64,000 bases of DNA from Pictodentalium vernedei (Eukaryota; Mollusca; Scaphopoda; Dentaliida; Dentaliidae): positions 34,476,484-34,540,483 of the forward strand of contig CM062291.1 in NCBI GenBank assembly GCA_031216915.1, written 5' to 3'. Positions within the stretch are counted from its first letter, which is position 1; each line of letters opens with the position of its first letter. A model generated the notes under the pieces. It made no database searches and was not told where the DNA came from. It saw nothing but the letters and a program-made list of their open reading frames with translations. The position numbers and the translations under genes are program-made. This document shows positions 9,682 to 20,572 of the stretch, piece by piece.

Positions 9682-10840
9682 TTAACGAGGGTGCACAACA
9701 GCCTGAGCAGCAACGAGAGGGCCTAAAGAATAAAGGTCCTCAGATTGCTGCTGAAGGTGGCGGAGATAAAAGGAGGAGAAGGTAGAAGCATTCCTCCAGT
9801 AAGCCGCATTCATAACATCACGGAGCGAAACAGAATTGGAGAACGCCCAGGATGTAGAAATGGCACGAACCTCATGAGCATTAAGCCGGTTCGAAACAAG
9901 ATCTGACGCAGACAAGCGAGAATAAGCCAGCTTGATTGCAAGACAGATCCACCTGGAAATAGAATGGGAAGAGATAGACTGCCTCTTAGGAATGAGAGAC
10001 AGAAAGAATCTCTTCCGACCCCTCCTAATGAACTGAGTGCGAGTAAGGTAAGTCTTGATCGCACGAACAGGACAAAGAAGAGGCCTCCAGCCATCTACAG
10101 CGGGGAGAGCCCGAATGCAGATGGGAGAAGGTACCGAATCAGGAAGTTGATTCTTAGCCAGAAAAGAGCAATCAGTAGTGAAGGCGACACTGTTAGCCTC
10201 ATTTCGGAAGAAGGCAGAATCAACAGATAGCGCATGAAGCTCACTGACTCGACGAGCAGAAGCAAACGCTAGAAGAAAAGCCGTCTTATAGGTGAAAAAA
10301 CGCATGTCGGTCTCAGATAAAGGCTCGAATGGCGCCCCCTCCAAACAGTGCAACACCCATGCCAAGTTCCACTTGGGTGTAAGACGCAAAACTCGAGGCC
10401 TCTTCAAAGAAAAGTGCCGAAAAAGTTTGGAGAGAAAAAGATTACGACCGATGCACCGCTTTCCCACAGAGAAAGTATCAGACAGCATAGACCGATAGCC
10501 CTTAATCGTAATAGGCTGGAGGCCCTTGGAGTCAAAAAGAAAAACCAGAAAATCCGCAATTTGAGCGATTGACGGATAACGGTAATTCACATTGTGATCT
10601 GCACACCAGCGGCAGAAAACCTTCCACTTGGCAGCATAAGTCATGCCAGTGGAATGTCGCCGCGATGCAGAAATGCACTCCACTGATCGTCTCGAAAAAC
10701 CTCTACGTCGGAGACTGGACCTGATAAAAGACAGGCGTGAAGGGACAGGCTCGCCAGGTTGTTGTGATACTTCCTGGGTCGACACTGTGAAAGAAGATCG
10801 CGACGTAGAGGTAGACGAATCGGTCAATCGGCCAATAGAG
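9682..10840 (-). CDS. DIRS tyrosine recombinase (C-terminal part of a longer open frame)
   Basis: The open frame runs from 11592 to 9682, but upstream of about 10840 it is a shadow of the RNase H frame, so the true entry is probably a frameshift or internal start near the end of the RNase H reading frame (stop at 10824). An N-terminal core-binding segment (GMTYAAKWKVFCRWCADHN) precedes the catalytic domain. Catalytic residues visible: first Arg in FASARRVSELHAL, His and second Arg in NAHEVRAISTSWAF, and the nucleophile Tyr probably in TFSSFYLRHL. This R-HxxR-Y set is that of phage-type integrases. The enzyme would join the circular DNA intermediate to the genome without target duplication. 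The domain itself has no stop and may be the only intact product of the element. Needs a -1 shift relative to the RNase H frame. Confidence 0.85.
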
Positions 10841-12860
10841 GCCGCAGCAGATTGATCCACACCCTCTGTGGAGACAAGGGTGTGATCAGAATGATCCTGC
10901 AACTGCAAGCACGAATCTTCGCTAATACTTGAGGAAGAATCGGTGCAGGAGGAAAGGCATAGCCGATCCAACCTGTCCAGTCCAGAGACAGAGCATCTAC
11001 TGCAAAAGCCAGAGGATCTGGACAAGGGGAGACAAAGGTCTCTACCTGATGATTCCAGCAAGTAGCGAAAAGGTCGACCTGAGGACGGCCCCACTGCTCG
11101 CAAATCGCCTGAAACACCGACCGATGTAGCATCCATTCGGTTGGAAGGACACTGTCCCGTCGGGACAGGGAGTCGGCTAGGACGTTGAGACGCCCGGGAA
11201 TGTGTCGAATGGACACCCGAACGTTCACATCCCGCGCCAACAGAAGAAGATCCCGAGACAGCCGATACATGGGAATCGAATGTGTGCCTCCTTGATTCCG
11301 TATGTAGGCCACTACTGTCGAATTGTCCGAAAGAAGTAGGACAACATGGTCCGACAGATGAGGGATCCAAAGCCGAAAACTCAACAGAAGAGCAAGGAGC
11401 TCCTTCTGGTTGATATGAAGGCCTACCTGCTTGCTGTCCCACTCTCCGTGAGTAGACAGGCCGAGAGGATCCAACGTCGCACCCCAGCCCCGATCGCTGG
11501 CATCTGCAGTAAGGATGCGATCGGCCAAAGGAAGATCCAATGGAACACCCTGTGTAAGCCAGGGAATATCTGCCCAAGTGCGGAGGTGACAAAGCAGAGA
11601 CCGAGAAATAGTGAGTTCCAAGTCCAGCGGATCACATTCGGACGCCAATGATCCAACAGAAAGTGTTGGAGAGGTCGGACAAACAAGCGACCGAGCGGAA
11701 TGAGATCTGTCACCAAACCGCAAAGGCCCAGCATCCGAAGGAAAGTCCTGGCCGAGACCGAAGAAGATTGAAGCAGGTCCCGAGTCAAGGCGGAAAGAAT
11801 CGTCGCCCGAGCTTGGGGGACCGACACTACATTGTGAAGAGTGTCGAAATCCATCCCCAAATGACGGAATCGCTGAGAAGGAAGAAGATCCGACTTCTCG
11901 CGATTGACTCTGAAACCCAGCGACGCTAGCAGGCAAAGAAACTGCCGGACATCGAACTCCAGAACAGCAGCATCGTGGTGCCATTGGAGGATGTCGTCCA
12001 GGTAGGCTGACGAAGTCACTGCCGACTGAGTGCGGTGGAAAGCAAGCACCTGTGACATCAGTCGGGTGAAGGCCCAAGGAGCCAGGTTCAAACCGAACGG
12101 GAGAGCTCTGAATTGAAAAACTTGATCCCGAAATGAGAACCGAAGGTATTTCCGTGACGCCAGATGAATGGGTACATGGAAGTAGGCATCCTTCAGGTCG
12201 ATACTGGCCGCAAAATCGCCCTGATGAACCGAACGTCGAACCGACCGGAAAGTCTCCACACTGAAACGAGGAGCTATTATGTACTCGTTCAGGGTACTCA
12301 GATCGATGACAGGACGATATTGGCCGTTTTTCTTCGGCACCAAGAAAAGTCTCGAGTAAAACCCCGGTGAAAGGGTGTTCCTGACCACCTCGATCGCCCC
12401 TTTGGTGAGGAGATTGTCGATCTCCTGCACCAGAAGGTCCCGACGCAAAGAATCGGAAGGGACCTGAGTCGGAAGGGGCACCCGAGATAAACTGGGGTGC
12501 TGATGGAAGGACAGTCGCAGACCGGATTGAATGACGTCGAGGACCCAAGAGTCTGACGTTATCTCTGTCCAACGGTCGTAAAACAGCGACAGCCTTCCCC
12601 CGACTGGAGGCGAATCGAGGTGAGAACCTTCACTTGCGGCCTCGACGAGGCCCCCGAGAGGAGAAACCACCTCGGGAAGTGACAGAGTCCTGAGACTTTC
12701 CAGTCTGAGGCTGTCAGCGAGCCTGGCCACGTGGGCGCTTCTTATGAGCAGAAGGAGCAGACGTAGCCGAAGGCGTAGCCGACGTCGCCGACGAGGCAGA
12801 CGCAGCAGCATGCTTGGCGGGCCTGGAACGACCCCCACCCGCAGCAGCAGGTTGGTCAAG
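10824..12860 (-). pseudogene. DIRS reverse transcriptase - RNase H, frameshifted
   Basis: The reverse transcriptase lies in the frame 12859-11423: LVPKKNGQYRPVIDLSTLN, then SIDLKDAYFHVP (motif A Asp), FGLNLAPWAFTRLM (motif B), and SSAYLDDILQW (motif C, YLDD). At about 11640 homology passes to a second frame (12572-10824) by a -1 shift, seen at DHWRPN becoming ECDPLDLEL. That frame has RNase H: ILTADASDRGWGATL, NQKELLALLLSF and LLLSDNSTVVAY carry the D-E-D residues, followed by HIPGRLNVLADSLSR. A further 90 residues (VDLFATCWNHQ to LLRPLLAD) match the conserved extension that follows RNase H in DIRS elements, sometimes labelled methyltransferase-like; I cannot confirm an activity. The start overlaps gag by about 146 bases in the +1 frame. 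The -1 shift at 11640 is more likely an indel than programmed, since it separates RT from RNase H. Confidence 0.9.
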
Positions 12861-15062
12861 CTGTCTCAGCAAAAGCTGGTCCTTCGAATGACAAAGAACT
12901 TCGCCACGAACAGCTTCCACGGAACCATGGAACAACTGAGGTCCCACCAAAGAGGCAGACCTCAGAACAGCACGTTGCTCAGAAGGAAGGGATGGTAAAA
13001 AATCCAACACCGCATCCCGGCGTGCCAGCTCCAAATTAGCCGTGTTACAGGCGTGAGCGTGTGTCAAGTTCATAAGAGCCTGTGACAAAACGCGAAAAGG
13101 CGCCTGAGCGTCATCAAACTCCCCTGGTGGAAAATATTCAGCCAGAGCAGCGACGACATGGTCCGCGAGAGATAACATACCCAGCATCTCTCGGGACAGG
13201 CCCACCATAGGCTCAACTACCGACATCGGGAGAACTGCCGACTTAGGCTTAGTCAACCCGAGGGAAGAAGAATCCTCATCCACAGTAGTCATCCCTTGGA
13301 AGACTGGTGGAGAGACGGAATCGTACACACGAAACCGCGATGGAGGCAGAAAGGCATCAGCTCTAGAAAAGAAGGAACCCTTGAGGGCCTTAGAACGCAT
13401 TTTGGCGTCTAAGCCCTGGAAGGACTCAACAACCTGAGCCGATTGCAGAGGACGCAAAGCCCCGGAGCTAGAAGGCTCAACAGGGTTACGGCGCTCCACA
13501 GTGGACTGCGGCCGAACGGTCACAGAAGGCTGGTCGGAAGGTTGAACGTCCGGCAATAAGCCAAAGACGAAATCCAAAGCCTGCCCCAAGACTGACGAGG
13601 GGGGCCCATCACCTTCAAGATACTCTTCATCCTCCGTAGCAGAGGAGACGTAGCCCAACTCGGGCTGACCAGCAGAAACCTCCTGTGAATACTGTGCAGT
13701 ATCCACGGGGCCAGGCGAGACATCTCGGCGACCGACCAAAGGAGGTTGTGCCTCAGGAGGCACAGGGAGGCCAACTTGAGGGTTGCCAGAAAGCAACCGG
13801 GTGAGCACCAAAACGGCCTGGCGCAGGTCACCCTGAGAATCCGTCGCAGCAGAATCGCCCGACAGAGTGTCCTCCCAATGGACTCTTCTGGTAGAACCCA
13901 AATCCTCAGAAGAGACCGACGGCGAACGTCAATCGGCAGACAGAATAGGAGCACGGTGAGAAGACACCGGAGGATAGTCCCGATTGTGACGCCCAGGGGC
14001 CATCACTGACCTCTGCGAAACAGAAGGTCCTGCCTGCAAATCCTCTAAAGTGGCCGACGGCGCACGTCGATCGGTAGCTGGACCTAAGACACGGTGAGAA
14101 GACACCGGAGGATTGTCCCAAGAATGACAGGAACCTGTCATTGGCCTCTGCGCAGCAGACGGCCCCAACTGCCTATCCTCTGAGACCGACGGCAAGCATC
14201 GATCGACACCCAGACCCGGAACTCAGTGAGGAATCACCGGAGGAAGGTTCCGAGAGTGACAGCTAACAGGGGCTGTCACTGACCGCTGCCAAACAGCAGG
14301 CCCTGGGTGCCAACGCCCCAACACCATCCCGCTAGGCGGCACACTAGCAGGGGAAGGTGGTACGATAAACGATTCACTCGAGGGACGAGGAATCGCTGCC
14401 GAAGCGACCGGCCGGCTCAACCGACTAGGAGCAAACCTAGCCAGATGAGACGGAGCAGACAGCAAACCCGTACAGCCCCGCCGCGAGGCTGGGGGAGGCT
14501 GAGAACACACAGACACACCAGCAGATACAGCCTCGGTCCCCCGAGACTGTAGACCATCCCCAGAGGAGATGGAAGAGCCACCATCAGACAGAATAGGATC
14601 TGGAGTAGCAACTTCCTCAACAACGGTCGACGGTGTACGAGGCAGATCGGAGAGGGTTACCGAGCTGACCTTGGAAAAGCTCTCAACGAAAACAGACGCC
14701 TCAGTAGTGACATCAGAAGACAAAGAGACCACGGTCTCCTCGTCAGGTATCACTGAACTAACACCACCAACAGTTGCAGAGGAACTCGCCACAGAAGGCA
14801 GATCCGAATCCTGTGTGACAGAGTCACCATGTGCACCAGCAGAAATGTCTGCTACGGCACGGCTACCCTTACCCCGAGAACGAGGGGTTCTAGCTCTGGA
14901 AAGAACCACCTTGTTCACAGAAGCCCAGAATTTAGAGGACCAAACCCCACAAATACCACAAGATTGGGCCTGAGTGCAATTGTTGCAAGTGACACATGTG
15001 GCATGAGAGTCGTCCACATGCTTCACTTGCAAACAAGAGGTACAAGGAATAGTCTTAGGCAT
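12714..15062 (-). pseudogene. DIRS gag-like protein, two in-frame TGA codons
   Basis: One reading frame of about 780 codons interrupted at 14223-14225 and 13929-13931. I chose the ATG at 15060-15062 (MPKTIPCTSCLQVKH). An upstream in-frame ATG at 15233 precedes a hydrophobic stretch in the likely leader. The N-terminus is cysteine-rich: CTSC, CVTCNNC, CGIC within 40 residues, a zinc-ribbon-like pattern. A Ser/Pro/Val-rich middle contains three 45-residue repeats (about 13.93-14.27 kb). The C-terminal half has YVSSATEDE, ALDFVFGLLPD and a basic tail HKKRPRGQAR. By position it is the nucleocapsid-like first ORF of DIRS elements. At 13929 the two sister repeats have CGA where this copy has TGA, so that stop arose by a C-to-T change. 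Confidence 0.8.
13930..14270 (-). repeat. Three tandem repeats inside gag, about 135 bp each
   Basis: Units share PPVSSHR, a GPSVSQRSV-like segment and a PSATLEDLQ-like segment. Spacing is 131-138 bases, close to a multiple of three, so they lengthen the protein without breaking frame. The fragment at 1-2075 has its own repeat in the equivalent place. Confidence 0.75.
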
Positions 15063-15319
15063 TATATCAAAATAATAATCAAGCTTCCCGCCGACGGAAA
15101 ACAGCACTAAGGTCGTGTTCACACGTGGGGAAAGACAAGACAAAGTGTGAAGAGACAAGCAATAAAAATACAAATTAACATTAAATAATAATAATTTGGT
15201 AGCTTGATAAAAGGATACAATCCAGTAGCACACTAAATATGGAGAATAAGTTGTTCACGAAGAATAAACAGCATAATTTAGCACGAGTCACAAAAATTTC
15301 CGACCATGTACAATGGCGG

Positions 15320-15570
15320 AAAATAAAGGAATTGACGTCACGGTTGTTGCGCATGCGCTCGGTAAACGCAAGAGGTGTGCAGAGAGAGTACCTGTAATTT
15401 CGAGTGCTGGTCTCGCTCGACCCTTTTTTCGATCTTTTTCGTGCTTTTGCACTCTAGTACTTTTCCAACTCGTTTGGAAAAGATTCTAAAAGCTTGAGTT
15501 AGTTCCGAAGTAGGGCTTGCACTTATGTTACAGCCAATTGTAAACAATTGTGAGTAGGTTGAAAAGAAAT
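15320..15570. repeat. DIRS inverted terminal repeat, 5' end of element
   Basis: Reverse complement of 9127-9355 inside. The outer 38 bases are complementary to 9481-9518 in the internal complementary region. It should contain the promoter for the minus-strand transcript, although no TATA box is certain. Confidence 0.92.
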
Positions 15571-16010
15571 ATATATGGTTGCATGCATAAAATGAAGATA
15601 AAAGACATTGGCTATGAACATTTTACTATATCCTTTTCCTGTTTTGTGTGATATCCCCAGCAAGATGTGGGTTGGGTGTTAGTTCAGTGGTGGTGTCGTG
15701 GGCAGCAAGGGCTATGGCTGTCATGTTGGGGAAAAGGCCTCCTTTATTGTGAATATGTCAGGGGTATCCTAATTCCCCTATCAGGGAACACCCCAATATG
15801 TTCTGAAAGGATTCAAGAATTTTCTGCATATTACTCTAAGTTAAAATTTGGGTACCCATAAGGAGCCCATATATAAAGCCAGGGACTTCATGTGAATAGG
15901 CTTGAATCTGACACCCAAAAGGATGCTGTAAACCAAATATCAAAACATTTTGACCGGTGGATCGGAAGAAGATTTTTAAACAAGAGGTGCGCATTGGAGA
16001 TGCAGGCATT
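15571..16010. other. Unassigned sequence
   Basis: Two short open frames (15667-15861, 15892-16140) show no recognisable domain or codon signal. Nothing else seen. Confidence 0.4.
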
Positions 16011-16014
16011 GAGT

Positions 16015-16092
16015 TGTGGTGGCAACCAGAGAGTGTTGCATGTTCATAACCCGGTTATCAATCATGCAACACTCTCTGTTGCTACCACAAAT
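16015..16092. repeat. Palindrome, about 27-bp arms
   Basis: GAGAGTGTTGCATG and CATGCAACACTCTC face each other around an AT-rich loop, with GTGGCAACCA and TGTTGCTACCAC outside. Core of a decayed palindromic element. Confidence 0.7.
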
Positions 16093-16139
16093 CATGTTGC
16101 ACACATATTATCAAATCTGGAACCTTTGTTCAAGTTATA

Positions 16140-16640
16140 ATGCTAATAAGTTCAGAATTCATAAAAATTAATTAAGGTCCGTAACTCTGTAATGAAAAAT
16201 TGTGCTGGACCAGTTTTTGAACCTGCTTGAAATATTATTGCAAAAGACCTATATGGAATATATTAGTCCAACCGGAGAATGTTTGCTGAAGATATATTGC
16301 GCTAACGAGCTCAAAATTGGTAAAAATTGACTAATTAAGGACCATAACTCTGCAACAAAAAATCAGGCTGGACCACTTTTCGAACTTGTTCGAGATATTC
16401 TTGCCAAAGACCTGTATAGCAAATATTAGTCAAATCGGAGAATGTTTGTTCAAGTTATTGCTCCAACAAGCTCAAAATTCATAAAAAATTGACGAATTAA
16501 GGCCCATCACTCTGTAATGAAACAACTGGCCAGGCCAGTTTTTGAACTTGCTTGAGATATTCTTTAAAACACCTGTATGGCAAATATTGGTCAAATCGGA
16601 GAATGTTTGTTCAAGTTATTGCACTAACAGTGCTAGGATG
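16140..16640. repeat. Degenerate tandem array, about 162-bp period, three units
   Basis: The block CGGAGAATGTTTG recurs near 16273, 16436 and 16597, and ACTCTGTAATGAAA or ACTCTGCAACAAAA upstream of each. Such imperfect arrays occur inside HINE-like elements elsewhere in this window. Confidence 0.75.
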
Positions 16641-17045
16641 ATCGGACACACATACCGACCGTCGCCAAACCACAGGTCATGGGTGTTAACACAACTCGAC
16701 CAAAAATATTCCCCCTGTTGCACAAAGTTATCATTTGGTACCCACAGGAAGTCCATATATGAACCGAGACACTTGATTTGAACCAACTTGAATCTGCACC
16801 CCTGAGGTGCTGCATACCAAATATGAAAAGATTCTGACTGGCTGATCTGAAAAAGATTCTGAATGAAAGTTGCCTCAAGTTAAAATTCAAGCTTACGAAG
16901 CCAAATTTAACTACTTGCATGCTGCATGCAGATGTTCCTGCCAAGGACACAAATCTCTTACCACTGAAATAAGTGTAATTTGAGCATATTTAACCATATT
17001 ATTTCCATGTAAAGTGAATGGACTTTCTGAAAGTGATATGTTGAG
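16641..17045. other. Unassigned sequence
   Basis: Possibly a further diverged unit of the preceding array (GGTACCCACAGGAAGTCCAT near 16738 resembles GGTACCCATAAGGAGCCCAT near 15850). No gene supported. Confidence 0.35.
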
Positions 17046-17153
17046 TTAAATTTAAATGAATTTTTCATCCAATCCTGTCATGGCTGCTTTATAGCAGCCA
17101 TGATTAGATCGGATGAAAAATATTTTGAAAATACCCAGTGGGTTAAGAATTGA
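17046..17153. mobile_element. TTAA MITE family 4
   Basis: TTAA at the left; arms fold around CATGGCTGCTTTATAGCAGCCATG. The right TTAA is displaced or mutated. Related copies are at 17593, 54474 and 61679. Confidence 0.7.
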
Positions 17154-17282
17154 ATACTCCCCCCCCCCCCTTCCTGGTAAAATCTAAAACTTAAATTTAA
17201 CTCCTTGATGATGATGCTGGCGGGCATTCTCGCCCAGGACAGGATTTCTTTTGCCACTGACATAAGAATAATGTGAGCACCA

Positions 17283-17527
17283 GGCCTGAAAATAAGGCAT
17301 CTGACATTTGCAGAATGAGGTCCCCAGAGGGTGAATTTGATGATGATATCCCATACAGTGGGCCAATTTATCGTCTGGATATCTCTTTCTGTTTAGTTTT
17401 GAGACCATGGCTCAGACTGAGGTTCACAGAGGGTAAATTTAGTGATGCTACCCATGCAGGGTAGCATCACTTAATTTACCCATTGGGGACCTCATTTTGG
17501 AGATGTCAGTCTGCTTATTTTCTGGCT
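17283..17527. mobile_element. hAT-like MITE
   Basis: Ends AGGCCTGAAAATAAG and CTTATTTTCTGGCTTG enclose inverted AATGAGGTCCCCAGAGGGTG blocks and an internal GTGATGCTACCC hairpin. Target duplication not readable in this copy; other copies show 8 bases. Confidence 0.8.
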
Positions 17528-17564
17528 TGGTGGACACATGTATTAAAATTTTCTGTAGATTGGA

Positions 17565-17671
17565 TGGAGTTTTTCATCAATGATTTCTTGAGTTAAATTT
17601 AGATTAATTTAGCAGCCATGACTAGATTTGATGAAAAATATCTTGAAAATACTCCACAGGTTAAGAGTTAA
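17565..17671. mobile_element. TTAA MITE family 4, internally deleted
   Basis: GAGTTAAATTTAGA at the left and CAGCCATGACTAGATTTGAT to GAGTTAA at the right. One arm of the central hairpin is missing. Confidence 0.65.
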
Positions 17672-17929
17672 TATCCCCACTTCTTGCTTTTCAGGATGGA
17701 CCTCTGATGTGTAGCTTCAAAATCAGTTGAGAAATGTAGGAAGAGTTGTGCATGACAAAATTCAATACAGCAGTCAATTAAATCAAAGAAGGAGATAAGC
17801 TGATCAGAATTGTGACAGCTTGATATGCATATGTCCACCTACAAGTCATCATGAACAGAACATTTTCTCAAAATCGAATCTTCTATGTAGATAAGGTTTT
17901 AAGCAGAAGAATTTATACAGAAATCTGCA

Positions 17930-18180
17930 TTAACCCTTTACCAAACATGAAAGCAGACGACACTTGCAAAAAAATTTCTTGAATAACTAATTTTTTTCAT
18001 TTTTTGTCTCAAAAACATAGGTTATGACCCCTCGTTGGAAGGAGCTCGGCAAGCTCGTTCCAATGAGGGGTCATAACCTATGTTTTTGAGACAAAAAATG
18101 AAAAAAATAATGAAAATTAATTGGCGATTTTTGAGAATAGCGCTGGCCGGTTTTGGCTGTTACGTTGGGTAAAGGGTTAA
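17930..18180. mobile_element. TTAA MITE subfamily B
   Basis: TTAA both sides, CCCTTTACCAAACATG terminus, and long palindromic arms with ACATAGGTTATGACCCCTCG meeting at GAGCTCGGCAAGCTC. Differs from subfamily A in the arms but shares termini and central hairpin. Confidence 0.88.
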
Positions 18181-18282
18181 GTCCAAAAGGCAACAATCTG
18201 GTTAAAATCATGGCAGATTAATAATTTTAGAATATGCAGATGTTCACTTGAGAAGTCTCATCATGATCAGTTCATAAATTTG

Positions 18283-18860
18283 TCTATTTATTTATGTTGT
18301 TTAAGGTCACATATTTCTGCACAATGGCTAATCATGACCACAACATGGAGATAAAGTCAAGTTTAGTCAATCATTTATACCCATGTTGCTCATTTTAGAT
18401 GACATAAGAGAGTGGTGACCGAGTAAATAAGTGCGCTGCTCTTTCATGCCAGAGGTTCCGGGATTGATCCCCGGTCGGGGAAAGTTCTTGCGGTGTCCTG
18501 TCAGCATCAATTGTGGGGTTGATGCTGTCACAGTGTACCGTCCTATTGGGTGTGTGTGGAGAGAGACACACTCCGTGCAGGCTATAGATCCCTTTGTAGT
18601 ATTCGAGAAGAGCTTGGCCATGAAGTTGCCGCTTCGAAGGTCATCCAACACACCTACGCCATTGGGCCAAGGAGAGACGTTAATATAAGTTGCATAACTT
18701 GTTCACCAATCCTTGTAAAACAAATAAGATTAAATAAATTTTAGAGGACTTCCATCCCAAGCATTGGTGACTAGGTCCCATTTTACCAGTAAAACAGAGC
18801 TTGTTTTTCACCGTAAACAAGCACTGCATTACTTCCCAGGGTTCCCACAGGGATCAGTTC
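18283..18860 (-). mobile_element. SINE family 2 interrupted by another SINE
   Basis: Tail and first half (18283-18397), second half (18733-18860). The join at CATTTTAGAGGACTTCCA matches uninterrupted family 2 copies. Confidence 0.8.
18398..18738 (+). mobile_element. tRNA-derived SINE (family 3) nested in SINE family 2
   Basis: Flanked by ATTTTAGA on both sides, a probable 8-base target duplication. GGGATTGATCCCCGGTCGGG near 18460 is a box B-like region. The tail is AAATAAGATTAAATAAAT. Body unlike families 1 and 2. Single copy in this window, so the family boundary is inferred from the interrupted host. Confidence 0.65.
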
Positions 18861-19074
18861 ATAAATATGCAAAGAGTGGCACATACAAGAATCTCAAATG
18901 CAAATCTAGAAGATTCAAAGTTCAAGGGGAGACAACCTGGTTGAAGTCATCACAGACTGAAAATTTTGGAATATGCACTTGTTCACTTGTTAGTGATCAT
19001 ATTTGGGAAGTTTCATTAAAATCAGTTCAAAAATGTAGGAGTTGCTTGTACAAGAATCGAAAATAGATAGAGAG

Positions 19075-19220
19075 TAAGCAATTTGTTTTGAGCGTTACGG
19101 TAAATAATTCATCGAGAGACGGGACGTAAGTAAATCACGAGGGCGTAGCCCAAGTGATTTACGAAACAGTCCTGTCTCGAGATGAATTATTTACCGTAAC
19201 GCTCAAAACAAACTGATTAC
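19075..19220. repeat. Foldback element, about 60-bp arms
   Basis: TTTGTTTTGAGCGTTACGGT and its complement enclose inner arms with GGTAAATAATTCATC. A half copy with GTCCTGTCTCGAGGCGAATT lies at about 19350-19395. Confidence 0.75.
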
Positions 19221-19904
19221 TCTGTTTATTACATGACATTTGGAATGAAGAGGTCTTTTACTATAATAATTCAACCCAAACTATTGTCAGATATAATCCA
19301 ATTTAGTGTAAACACGGAAACATTTTTAAAATTAGCAGGAAGGAAATACGAAATAGTCCTGTCTCGAGGCGAATTATATACCGTAACTTGCCATAAGAAT
19401 GGGTCACTTTCTTTAGTAAATGACATTTTAGACCAAAATGTCTTTCATTAAAAATAATTAAACACAAAATATTCGCAAATGCAACTCTGAAATACTTCTG
19501 AAATTAGCGCGTATGAATACATCACTTTCTGTGTCAAATCTTCGATTGGAAATGGCCCAGTTTTATTTTTGTGACTTTCGTTCGATATTTTACTATTTTA
19601 TGTGGCGTTCCAGTCACATTTGGGGAATGGCATTCAGCCATAAGATAAAACATTTCTCTTTGGATTTTGTCAACTGTGCTAACGAACCTGATCATAGAGG
19701 AAAGAAAGGATTTTTAAAAATATTCAGAAACTGATGAGGAACTGGAAAACAAAACATCAACAAATCGGTGGGGGCGTGGCTTATATACGTCAGTCGTTCC
19801 AAAGTTACTACTGACGTGACATAATTCACTCGTGACATTACCACTTTTTAATCAACATTAAATTCAATGCAAAACGAACTGAGGAATGTAATAAAAGTCC
19901 ATAA
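19221..19904. other. Unassigned sequence
   Basis: Short open frames at 19233-19451 and 19513-19734 have no recognisable domain. A half copy of the preceding foldback lies inside. Nothing else supported. Confidence 0.4.
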
Positions 19905-19975
19905 TAAATCTTCTAAGTTCAAGGGAGACAACTTGGTTGAAAATTCAGGAATAAGCACATGTTCACTTGTTAGTA

Positions 19976-20393
19976 TAGTGGAGACCACTTAACTGGATAT
20001 TTCTTAACTGAATAACCTGTTAATTGAATATAATTTCCCAACACAAAACCATTTACCATGCCTCCAGTACAAATTTGACCTGTTAATTGAATATAGGTTA
20101 TAGAGTAAACTTCTATTAATTGAATAAAAATCCTGTAACCTGTCAAGAAATTACCCTGACTCTCAACAGTTTTTCTTTGTTTATAGACCTATTTGGCCTC
20201 AGTGACCTAATATGGGAATTTAATCTATTATATCTTGTTTGACAGAGCTCAAGATATAATAGAATAAATGCTAAGTTTATCTCCAGAATACAGGAAAGTG
20301 ACCCAATCCCCGTTAATTGAATCCTCTTGTTAATTGTATACTTTTCATTGGAATAGTGGCTATTCAATTTACAGGGTTTCACTGTAGTCACAT
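19976..20393. mobile_element. pogo/mariner-like MITE, family P1
   Basis: Ends GTGGAGACCACTTAACTGG and GGGTTTCACTGTA with TA at the borders. Internal repeats of GTTAATTGAATA. The central hairpin (CTTGTTTGACAGAGCTC) has lost most of one arm. Sister copies at 28514, 32392 and 51911. Confidence 0.8.
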
Positions 20394-20523
20394 TTGAGAA
20401 GTTTCATCCATTTTGATTCATAAATGTAGGAGTATGTGTGCACACAAGAATCGCACATAGAAATGTATACTAAATCTTCTATCATCACAATATAACTGCA
20501 GATGCTGATGCAGCAATGAGTAC

Positions 20524-20526
20524 TAA

Positions 20527-20569
<43 letters not shown>

Positions 20570-20572
20570 ATC
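20524..20572. repeat. (AATA)n microsatellite
   Basis: About twelve tandem AATA units, the same unit as SINE tails; probably the tail of a lost SINE. Confidence 0.8.

Larger units (their letters stand above)
9081..15570 (-). mobile_element. DIRS-type tyrosine-recombinase retroelement, near full length
   Basis: About 6.5 kb, coding on the minus strand in the order gag-like, reverse transcriptase, RNase H, tyrosine recombinase. Terminal repeats are inverted (9081-9355 and about 15320-15570). A 91-base internal complementary region (9428-9518) contains the complement of both outer ends joined together. This arrangement, with no integrase or LTRs, is the known hallmark of DIRS elements, which replicate via a circle and integrate by a tyrosine recombinase. 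A TA- or TTAA-type duplication is not seen and not expected. The coding is damaged by at least two stops and one frameshift. Confidence 0.95.

Noticed and set aside
10824-11600. Upstream half of the recombinase frame as extra protein domain
   Set aside because: It overlaps the RNase H coding frame and is Ser/Arg-rich without domain motifs, so it is a shadow.
16633-16950. 105-residue minus-strand ORF as a gene
   Set aside because: No recognisable motif, and it overlaps a degenerate tandem array.
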